NCBI RefSeq assembly: GCF_000146185.1
Contig: NC_012778.1
Coordinates: forward strand, 1,867,001-1,931,000
Direction: 5' to 3'
Origin: [Eubacterium] eligens ATCC 27750
Lineage (GTDB): Bacteria > Bacillota > Clostridia > Lachnospirales > Lachnospiraceae
Length of the DNA stretch: 64,000 nt
Within the stretch, counting starts at the first letter, position 1. Each line of letters starts with the position of its first letter. Both the position numbers and the translations under genes were made by a program. Below, in pieces: positions 57,196 through 64,000 of this stretch. Under the pieces are notes generated by a model. It saw only the letters and a list, made by a program, of their open reading frames with translations. It had not been told where the DNA came from and ran no database searches.

Positions 57196-57828
57196 ATGCA
57201 TTTCATACTGCCATATTTTATTATAATTCTGATTGTCTTACAATTCGCAATTAAAAAAAGCACCCGAAACCATAAAACAAGAAATGAAGAATTTCTTGAC
57301 CGTGAGACAAAAGCGAATCAGGTACGCCGTAAAGACATCAGCAGACTTAATTATATATCAATTCCCGATAATCTGCCACTAATTAATTCAGGTAATGATA
57401 CATTTGACAGATTAATGGCTGAAGACTCCCGTATGAAGCGTTCTTATGATACAATTCAGTCTCTACGGGACAAGAAAATACTCAACCTTACCGGAATAAG
57501 CAATACAGAGTTAAAGTTATCTTATGGAGCTGCCAATTTAAAAGACCTTACAGAATATGACGATAACTTTACGTCACTTGTAAAAGCAATCGCTTTTATA
57601 GGTCATAATCTTCTTGATTATAAAGATATCGAAGATGCTGCTGCATATCTTGAATATGGCATATCCATTAAAAGTGATATATCATCTAACTATATAGACC
57701 TTGCCATCATATATGCATCATACGGCAGAAAAGAACTGATTAGCGCTTTAAAAGAACAGGCATCACAATTAAAAAGCCTTTCCCGGGATTCAATAATCAG
57801 CCAGCTTGATGACATACTAAAAAAATAG
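57196..57828 (+). CDS. Hypothetical protein with N-terminal membrane helix
   Basis: A 210-residue protein: TM helix at about 2-20, then a soluble helical cytoplasmic-type domain with Lys/Asp-rich linker (about 25-60) and a C-terminal region (about 105-210) that looks like repeats of short helices (AIAFIGHNLLDYKDIEDAAAYLEYGI; YIDLAIIYASYG), perhaps TPR-like. ATG 57196 follows AAAGGA; the upstream part of the frame overlaps the 35-residue gene on the other strand. No function assigned. Confidence 0.7.
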   Translation: MHFILPYFIIILIVLQFAIKKSTRNHKTRNEEFLDRETKANQVRRKDISRLNYISIPDNLPLINSGNDTFDRLMAEDSRMKRSYDTIQSLRDKKILNLTGISNTELKLSYGAANLKDLTEYDDNFTSLVKAIAFIGHNLLDYKDIEDAAAYLEYGISIKSDISSNYIDLAIIYASYGRKELISALKEQASQLKSLSRDSIISQLDDILKK

Positions 57829-57862
57829 CACAGCGTGGAATCATTTTCCATACTGTGCTATT
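57824..57862. terminator. Bidirectional terminator
   Basis: Near-perfect 17-bp stem (57824-57840 with 57846-57862) and 5-nt loop, flanked by A-run and T-rich ends. It overlaps the 3' end of both convergent genes, including the exonuclease stop codon. Confidence 0.85.
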
Positions 57863-58542
57863 ATTGTATCTATCTGTCTTGAAGCCATGCTTTTAGTCAT
57901 TTCTTCCATAGGAATCTCAAGCTTTATATTGTGCTTTTCTACAAGTGCTGCGAGATATCTTTTCTGTGGCAGTGTTATTGGTGAATCCTTCTTCACTGTA
58001 TACACAAGTTTTGTTGTATTACTAAAGCCTTCATCGTCCGGCTTTATTTCTTCTAACTTTGCATATAACAGGCTTGCACTGACTGCATCATCGTATGCTC
58101 TGTGTGACCTGCCTGGATCTATATTAAAATACTGGCACAAAAAGGAAAGACTCTTGTGTTCCACTTCCGGCAAAATCCTTCTGGCTAACTTCAATGTATC
58201 AATCCCATCATCATTGATAGTAAGACCATTATTGACTGCCGCCTTTTTAAGAAAACTAAAATCAAATATAACATTATGACCTAATACAGGCCAGTCACCT
58301 ATGAACTCTGTTATTTCACCTATAATATCCTCTATTCGTGGTTTACCTGTAAGTTCCTCATTATGTATGCCTGTAAGCTCTGTTATGCGCTCACTTACAC
58401 TTATTCCCGGATACACAAGCGTAGAATACTTCTGTGTTATCTGACCATCTTCCACTCTTGCCATTCCAACTTCAATAATTCTGTCAACAGCCGGATTAAG
58501 ACCTGTAGTCTCAATATCCAGTGCAACATATCTGTTAATCAT
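57841..58542 (-). CDS. DnaQ-type 3'-5' exonuclease
   Basis: A 233-residue DEDDh exonuclease domain protein: DIETTG (D9, E11), HNVIFDFSFL, and the HRAYDDA box. A C-terminal extension (about 175-233) is not part of the core fold. Related to the PolC epsilon/DinG-type exonuclease, but stand-alone. The start overlaps the GGDEF gene by 8 nt. Confidence 0.92.
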   Translation of the reverse strand: MINRYVALDIETTGLNPAVDRIIEVGMARVEDGQITQKYSTLVYPGISVSERITELTGIHNEELTGKPRIEDIIGEITEFIGDWPVLGHNVIFDFSFLKKAAVNNGLTINDDGIDTLKLARRILPEVEHKSLSFLCQYFNIDPGRSHRAYDDAVSASLLYAKLEEIKPDDEGFSNTTKLVYTVKKDSPITLPQKRYLAALVEKHNIKLEIPMEEMTKSMASRQIDTIIAQYGK

Positions 58543-60331
58543 GTTTTCTCTCTTTCAGGAATATTCTTCCTATGTAATCACCTATAATAGCAAGGAAATT
58601 CATGTCGCTCTCTGCCCATTTCTTATCAAGCTTATATCTTCCATAAGAAATAATATTGTTATTCTTCTTAATATCTCCACCTATAATGTACTGGACAGCC
58701 TGAACAATTCCGTATTCAGAATACACTTTATATACTGCTGGAGCCTTTGTTTCAAAAAAGTTGATGTTATCTATTACAAATATGCCATCTTCCCTAAAGT
58801 TGGGAATATAATTATCTTCCTTGAAAAAGCTTCCGTCATCATCTGTCATACGCTGGTCACCATACAGAATATGCTTTGTCAGCTCAGTTCTGTCATATAT
58901 TGCAATAGTATTAATATTAAATGCTACTGCCACAATATCTATCAGTTCCTTTCTTCTTGCGTCATCAGCTTCCTTGTATTCCCTGATAATGGTATTAACA
59001 ACCTCCATCTTATGGTACTTGTAAAACACTTTATCATTAAGGTCAACAATCCTTCCCATTCCATATACATATTCCCTATGTATATCCTCATGGTAAATGA
59101 TATATCTGTCTTTTCCCTTTTCTTTAGCAAGGTAAAGAACCTTATCAGCTATCTTAAATAATTCATCATAACTCTTGGCATCATTAGGATAAGTTGCTGA
59201 ACCAATTGAACATGTAATCTTAATATTACGCGGATCATCATGATACAGCCATTTTGTATTATTGCGGATTGTTCTTAAAACATTCCTTATACCCTCGTTA
59301 TCATTAAGTCCTTCCATAATGATAAACATCTCATCTCCGCCAATTCTTCCACACAATCCTCTGCTTCCAACTGCATCTCTTAAGATATCTGCAACCTTAC
59401 AAAGAACTTCGTCACCAAACATATGTCCATATGTATCATTAATAGTCTTAAAATCATCAACATCAATAATAGCAATTGTTACAGTATGTCCCGGCTGTGA
59501 ATCTATCAGCTTTCTTACATAATCAGTAATAGCGCGCTTATTAAGCAAATCTGTACCAGGATCTTTCATATCAGATATTATATTGAGTTCTTCAACTACA
59601 TGATTATCTGAACTCTCAAGTATTATAATAGTACCTATAACGATACTGTTTCCATATTCATCAACAATCGTATTACCTCTCACAAGACATTTATCCAGTC
59701 TTCCAAGCTTATTAAGAGTATTAATAGTAATCTCCCGCTTGAATAACTTCTCACCATTAGCAAGTGCCTTGCAAAATCCATCAAGTTCTTTTACCTCATT
59801 CAGCCCAAGTGCATCAGTCTTTATCTTATCTTCTTCCCATGCATTTAATGTTCCACGGTAAAAAGACAAAGTCTGGTGTCCATCTGATGTCATAAATATA
59901 TTAAAGTCATCATTAAGAATATCATAAGAAAACAGGACATTCTCACACATGCCAAGATAGCTAGAATATCTCTTAATCTGCGAATTAAGGTTATCTATCT
60001 GAGTAGTAATTAATGCGGCATCAATAATATTAATTTCATACATATGACCTCTTGTCTCAGATACACCGCCATCTGTAATTCTTGTAAGCATCCAGTGATA
60101 TTCGCCTGTCTGATATAACATTCTTACAACAATATACTTACCGGATTCAGCGTAATCCTTTAATGCTTCTGTGAATCTGCTGACATCGACAGGGTGTATA
60201 TATCTTGTATATATAAAAAGTGCTTTATTGCCTGAAATTGCTTCAAAATTTTCATCTGCTGTTACAATTGACATTGTCTCATCAATAAGAATGTCTGAAT
60301 TAACAGTCTCAGCTTTAAAAAAATCCACCAT
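58535..60331 (-). CDS. GGDEF-domain protein (diguanylate cyclase-like)
   Basis: A 598-residue cytoplasmic protein. Residues about 10-110 look PAS-like; the GGDEF domain spans about 255-412 with GGDEM at 331-335 (Phe replaced by Met) and no RxxD product-inhibition site five residues upstream. The last 180 residues (421-598) are an unusual C-terminal domain. Synthesis of cyclic-di-GMP is likely but not certain. Co-transcribed with the exonuclease (8-nt overlap). Confidence 0.88.
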   Translation of the reverse strand: MVDFFKAETVNSDILIDETMSIVTADENFEAISGNKALFIYTRYIHPVDVSRFTEALKDYAESGKYIVVRMLYQTGEYHWMLTRITDGGVSETRGHMYEINIIDAALITTQIDNLNSQIKRYSSYLGMCENVLFSYDILNDDFNIFMTSDGHQTLSFYRGTLNAWEEDKIKTDALGLNEVKELDGFCKALANGEKLFKREITINTLNKLGRLDKCLVRGNTIVDEYGNSIVIGTIIILESSDNHVVEELNIISDMKDPGTDLLNKRAITDYVRKLIDSQPGHTVTIAIIDVDDFKTINDTYGHMFGDEVLCKVADILRDAVGSRGLCGRIGGDEMFIIMEGLNDNEGIRNVLRTIRNNTKWLYHDDPRNIKITCSIGSATYPNDAKSYDELFKIADKVLYLAKEKGKDRYIIYHEDIHREYVYGMGRIVDLNDKVFYKYHKMEVVNTIIREYKEADDARRKELIDIVAVAFNINTIAIYDRTELTKHILYGDQRMTDDDGSFFKEDNYIPNFREDGIFVIDNINFFETKAPAVYKVYSEYGIVQAVQYIIGGDIKKNNNIISYGRYKLDKKWAESDMNFLAIIGDYIGRIFLKERKHD

Positions 60332-60374
60332 AGCTTAAACCCCTATTTTATAATTAATTGTGCCTCTCCCTATA

Positions 60375-61085
60375 TCATCTGAATTCATCAGAATGTTTCT
60401 TAACATATTCTTCATACAAATCCGGTCTGTACTTTTTCGTTCTTTCAATCGACTTCTCATGTCTCCATTTTTCAATATTAGCATGATGTCCTGACAAAAG
60501 TACTTCGGGAACCAATTGTCCATTATAGTCTGCTGGTCTTGTGTATTGCGGATACTCAAGCAGCCCATCGGAAAAGCTCTCCGTTTCAGCTGATTCCTCA
60601 TTATTAAGAACTCCCGGAACCAGTCTTGAAATAGTATCTATAACTACCATTGCCGGCAGTTCTCCACCTGTAAGAACATAGTCACCGATTGATACATAAT
60701 CTGTTACTATATTCTCCAATGCCCTCTCATCAATACCTTCATAATGTCCACACAAAATAACGAGATTATCTTCCTTTGCAAAATCTTCTGCCATCTTCTG
60801 TGTAAATGTATACCCCTGAGGTGTCATATATATAACACGCGGTCTTTTTCCTATATTCTTGACGATATCCTCATAACAGTCGCAGACAGGAGCAGCTCTC
60901 ATAACCATTCCTGCACCACCACCATAAGGATAATCGTCAACCTTTAAATGCTTATCATTAGAATAATCCCTTATGTCATGTGCTGTTACAGACATAACCC
61001 CCGACTTTATGGCTCTGCCTGTAATACTTGTATTAAGCCCATCCATTATCATATCAGGGAACAATGTCATAACATGAAAATCCAT
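60375..61085 (-). CDS. trmD: tRNA (guanine(37)-N1)-methyltransferase TrmD
   Basis: Essential SPOUT methyltransferase making m1G37 and preventing frameshifts. The 236-residue protein has DDYPYGGGAGMVMRA, LCGHYEGIDER, YVLTGGELPA and the C-terminal HHANIEKWR. Elsewhere trmD usually sits with rpsP, rimM and rplS; none of these is present, and it instead overlaps an SGNH-like gene by one base. Confidence 0.96.
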   Translation of the reverse strand: MDFHVMTLFPDMIMDGLNTSITGRAIKSGVMSVTAHDIRDYSNDKHLKVDDYPYGGGAGMVMRAAPVCDCYEDIVKNIGKRPRVIYMTPQGYTFTQKMAEDFAKEDNLVILCGHYEGIDERALENIVTDYVSIGDYVLTGGELPAMVVIDTISRLVPGVLNNEESAETESFSDGLLEYPQYTRPADYNGQLVPEVLLSGHHANIEKWRHEKSIERTKKYRPDLYEEYVKKHSDEFR

Positions 61086-61954
61086 TATTTAACTACTCCT
61101 GCAATTGCATTAAGCAAGAATGCATAATATCCACTCTTAAGATTATATCCGCTATCAGTATAAGATGAACCCAGATAACCTGTTCCATCTTTAAATACAC
61201 CTGCCACATCAACATAAGTAATTCCAAGTGATGCTGCATTGTCTGAAAACTTACTGTTAAGAGCATCTATATTAGTCTGCTTAACCTTGCTTGATGATTC
61301 AAATCTCTTGCTTATAGGAAGAACTGAAAGGACATAAACCTCTGTATCCGGAAGCTTACTCTTTAATTCTTCTATAAATGTTTTCTCGTAATTATATATA
61401 TCATCGACAGATCTGCTTCCATAATTAAGGTCATTAATACCAACCATAATATAAACCGAATCTGGTGAACCAGCTACAAACTGATCCATATATTCTGAAA
61501 GCTTGTCACTTGTCATAGAATTGGATGCAATAACCTGCGATTCAGAAGCAAACCCAAATCCTGAAATTCCACTTATAACGAAGTCGCCAATAAACATAGC
61601 ATTCTTATAATGGTCAGATGAACTATTCTCCTGAACCTCAGGTGTTCCGGATACCGTAAGGCTTCTTCCTGTAGCAGCCTTAGTTGTAGCCGGTGTTGAT
61701 TCCTGTTGCTGCTGTGCCGAAGATGTCTCCTGCTGGCTTGTAATCTGCTCCTGTGTTGTCACCGGTGCTGTTGTTTCATCATTATTCTTCTTATTATTCT
61801 TATGTCCACAGCTCTTTAAAACTATTGCAAATATAATAACTGCCACGACTACCACTGCCAGTCCGGCAATATAATTTCTGTATCTGTTCCACATTCTTTT
61901 CTTGCGGTTAAGACTAATCTTTGGTTTATCATTATTAGAATTATATGATTCCAT
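61085..61954 (-). CDS. SGNH-fold membrane-anchored protein with lost catalytic residues
   Basis: A 289-residue protein: basic N-terminus, TM helix at about 28-49, a long Thr/Gln/Ser linker (about 55-110), then an SGNH/GDSL-like domain. Block I reads FIGDFVISG (Ser125 position is Phe), the Asn of block III is kept (VGINDL, N174), and block V reads DSGY at 267-270 where DxxH is expected. Thus the nucleophile and base are both absent; a carbohydrate-binding or scaffold role is more likely than hydrolysis. One-base overlap with trmD. Confidence 0.8.
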   Translation of the reverse strand: MESYNSNNDKPKISLNRKKRMWNRYRNYIAGLAVVVVAVIIFAIVLKSCGHKNNKKNNDETTAPVTTQEQITSQQETSSAQQQQESTPATTKAATGRSLTVSGTPEVQENSSSDHYKNAMFIGDFVISGISGFGFASESQVIASNSMTSDKLSEYMDQFVAGSPDSVYIMVGINDLNYGSRSVDDIYNYEKTFIEELKSKLPDTEVYVLSVLPISKRFESSSKVKQTNIDALNSKFSDNAASLGITYVDVAGVFKDGTGYLGSSYTDSGYNLKSGYYAFLLNAIAGVVK

Positions 61955-62035
61955 TATAATATTCCTTTCTGTTTCGATGCTGTCTCATTGCATTATAACA
62001 TTAGTCCTGCCCTTGTGCAAATACAACATACAGCA

Positions 62036-64000
62036 TCACCACTTCATCTTATGAAGAACCACAGCTGAAGTCTTTCTTAATCCAATATCAAGCCAGCCAT
62101 TCTGAAGGTGATAACCAAGCCTGTCTGTACTGTATCCACCTTCAAATGTAACTAACAGCTGCTCAACATCATCATCAAAACCAAGACCAACTTCCCATGC
62201 AGGAATTCTGGCTCTCACCTCATCATCGTTATTATTAACAATAATGATTGCAGCGTCATCACTTGTAAACCTTCCATATGCAACAACATTATATGCTGAA
62301 TACAGTGACTTATATGAGCCTTTTCTTAATACATCATTCTCTTTATGCATCTTTATTGCAGTCCTATGGAAATCAATCAGTTCCGTATCCTCATGTCCCC
62401 ATGGATAAGTTCTTCTGTTATCAGGATCAGTGAATCCACACACACCTGCTTCATCGCCATAATATACAGTAGGCGCACCTGGTAATGTCATCTGCATAAC
62501 AACAGCCTCTTTAAACACTGCCTTGTTGACATTATTATTGGCAGCCTCCGGTCCCAGTGTATTAGTTCTTCCAACGGTCCTGTTAGTTCTTGTTAAAAAC
62601 CTTGAATGATCATGATTAGACAGTTCATTCATAGATATTGCAACACTCTGTCCGCCCATTCTTGCCATATTATGATGCATGGCACCAAAGAAATAGTCTG
62701 GGTTACCGTATGAGTCAGGTCTTGCCTCATCACTGTGCTTTTCCATTCCTGTAAGGAACCATGTAACAGGCTCCATAAAAGCATCATAATTCATAATGGT
62801 ATCCCATTCATCACCCTGCAGCCATTCATATGAATCACCATAATGTTCTGCAAGAATAATAGCATCAGGATTAGCCTTCTTAACCTCTTCCCGGAATCTC
62901 TTCCAGAAATAATGGTTATATTCAGGACTGTAGCCTAAGTCAGCCGCCACATCAAGTCTCCATCCATCAACATTATAAGGCGCAGAAACCCATTTCCTGC
63001 CGATAGATAGAATATATTCTTCAAGCTCTTTAGAGCCCTCATAATTAAGCTTAGGAAGTGTATCATGTCCCCACCAGCCGTCATACGAATTATTATCAGG
63101 CCACTGGTTTGAATAAAACTTAAAGAAATTGTGGTATGGACTTTCATACCTTTCATAAGCTCCCGGTGCATATTCATCTGCACTGTCCCTGTAAATGTGT
63201 TCCTTATCCAGCCACTTGTTGAATGAACCACAGTGGTTAAACACTCCATCTATAATAACCTTCATGCCTCTTGAATGAATTTCCTGCACAACCTTTGCAA
63301 AAAAATCATTGCTAGCCTCAAGGTTCGACTTTCTTGTAACTCTGCTAATATATCTCGTCGCATGGGTATTATCAGTGTCACCCTCTCTCAGCACTTCTCC
63401 TTCATCGTCCACAATTACGCCAAAATGTGGGTCAATATAGTCATAGTCCTGTATATCATACTTATGATTAGAAGGCGATACAAATAACGGATTAAAATAT
63501 ATAACCTCAACTCCTAATTCCTGTAAATAATCAAGCTTATCAAGCACACCCTTAAGGTCGCCTCCATAAAACTCTCTTATTCCCATCTGTGCAGGATACT
63601 TATTCCAGTCCTTAACCTGACAGACATGCTCTCCTATATAGTTATATTCATCATCAAGAACATCATTGCTTTTATCACCATTGCAGAACCTGTCAACAAA
63701 TATCTGGTACATAACAGCACCCTTTGCCCATGCAGGTGTCTTAAAACCTGGTGTAATCTGGAAATTATAATACGGATTAAGCTCTTTAATCGCCCCAATC
63801 TGATTGTAATAACACACCGTTCTGCCAAGCTCTACCTTAAAATAATAATATATTTTGTCAGTTCCGACATTAATCTTAGCTTCATAATAATCGAACAGGC
63901 TCTCTGATCTTACTCTTGTCATAACACGTTCAACATTATCCACAACCAGATATGCTTTATCAACATTATATCTTCCAGTACGCAGTCTTATAGTCACCTC
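62036..64000 (-). CDS. Alpha-glucan hydrolase of GH13 (neopullulanase/cyclomaltodextrinase type), 5' end cut
   Basis: Cytoplasmic amylase-type enzyme for maltodextrins, cyclodextrins or pullulan. The 655 visible codons begin inside an N-terminal CBM34-like domain (frame remains open to base 64000, so the start is outside), followed by the GH13 barrel with the nucleophile in GWRLDVAADLG, acid/base in IILAEHYGD and transition-state Asp in SNHDHSRF. CBM34 plus GH13 indicates GH13_20. Its maltooligosaccharide ABC importer may use the MsmK-like ATPase at 10.4 kb; speculative. Confidence 0.92.
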   Translation of the reverse strand, partial: EVTIRLRTGRYNVDKAYLVVDNVERVMTRVRSESLFDYYEAKINVGTDKIYYYFKVELGRTVCYYNQIGAIKELNPYYNFQITPGFKTPAWAKGAVMYQIFVDRFCNGDKSNDVLDDEYNYIGEHVCQVKDWNKYPAQMGIREFYGGDLKGVLDKLDYLQELGVEVIYFNPLFVSPSNHKYDIQDYDYIDPHFGVIVDDEGEVLREGDTDNTHATRYISRVTRKSNLEASNDFFAKVVQEIHSRGMKVIIDGVFNHCGSFNKWLDKEHIYRDSADEYAPGAYERYESPYHNFFKFYSNQWPDNNSYDGWWGHDTLPKLNYEGSKELEEYILSIGRKWVSAPYNVDGWRLDVAADLGYSPEYNHYFWKRFREEVKKANPDAIILAEHYGDSYEWLQGDEWDTIMNYDAFMEPVTWFLTGMEKHSDEARPDSYGNPDYFFGAMHHNMARMGGQSVAISMNELSNHDHSRFLTRTNRTVGRTNTLGPEAANNNVNKAVFKEAVVMQMTLPGAPTVYYGDEAGVCGFTDPDNRRTYPWGHEDTELIDFHRTAIKMHKENDVLRKGSYKSLYSAYNVVAYGRFTSDDAAIIIVNNNDDEVRARIPAWEVGLGFDDDVEQLLVTFEGGYSTDRLGYHLQNGWLDIGLRKTSAVVLHKMKW

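Noticed and set aside
58541..59161. 206-codon plus-strand open frame
   Set aside because: Shadow of the GGDEF gene; Ile/Cys-rich random translation.

Overview
The window looks like chromosomal sequence from a low-GC, Gram-positive anaerobe of the Clostridia, most likely a Lachnospiraceae gut species. Reasons: AT-rich intergenic DNA, strong GGAGG-type ribosome binding sites, occasional TTG and GTG starts, the FtsEX/M23/CtpA cluster, a type III glutamine synthetase, a class B sortase, a CcpA-era set of gram-positive housekeeping genes (MutS2, YhaM-like, CvfB-like) and motility-associated proteins (CheX, YjfB). The genus (for example Lachnospira / [Eubacterium] eligens) cannot be fixed from sequence reading alone. 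No rRNA, CRISPR array, prophage or insertion sequence was seen.

Layout. 1-9.1 kb (minus): ftsE-ftsX, an M23 coiled-coil hydrolase, ctpA, uvrB and uvrA (3' end cut by the window), a division/cell-wall and excision-repair block. 9.1-14.5 kb: CdaR-type regulator, MsmK/UgpC-type sugar ABC ATPase, a 58-residue YjfB motility protein (+), CPBP protease, RidA, CvfB-like RNA-binding protein and tRNA-Gln(CTG). 14.5-22.1 kb: unknown proteins, a P-II protein lacking Tyr51, an MBOAT/DHHW acyl-transfer pair with a DUF624 protein, GNAT acetyltransferase and cyclophilin. 22.2-28.9 kb: TPM/zinc-ribbon pair, fructose-bisphosphate aldolase plus sortase B, and glnN behind an attenuator-like leader. 28.9-34.3 kb (minus): a six-gene operon DUF1538 transporter - tandem P-II-like protein - rhodanese/PP-loop tRNA thiolase - Cys-rich small protein - NYN/LOTUS protein - luxS, with a long GC-rich inverted repeat just beyond luxS.

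34.4-44.7 kb: a lactose/galactose island. lacZ, a GPH-type symporter, galK and galT run on the minus strand (lactose uptake, hydrolysis, Leloir pathway), bracketed by two AraC-family regulators; a decayed YjdF gene lies beside it. Between one AraC gene and galT is a tiny plus-strand unit encoding a 25-residue peptide inside a structured RNA with its own terminator. 44.9-64 kb: rlmD-like methyltransferase, YhaM-like nuclease, an HtrA-like protein that has lost its catalytic triad, mutS2, a two-component system, trmL, cheX, aminotransferase with Lrp regulator, a HypE/PurM-like protein, DnaQ-type exonuclease, GGDEF protein, trmD, an SGNH-like protein without its catalytic Ser and His, and a neopullulanase-type GH13 enzyme cut by the right edge.

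The items most worth follow-up are the 25-residue peptide/structured RNA unit at 35.9-36.1 kb, the glnN leader at 26.6-26.7 kb, the inverted repeat at 28.98-29.09 kb, the DUF1538/P-II-like/thiolase operon, and the two degenerate enzymes (47.3-48.6 and 61.1-62.0 kb).
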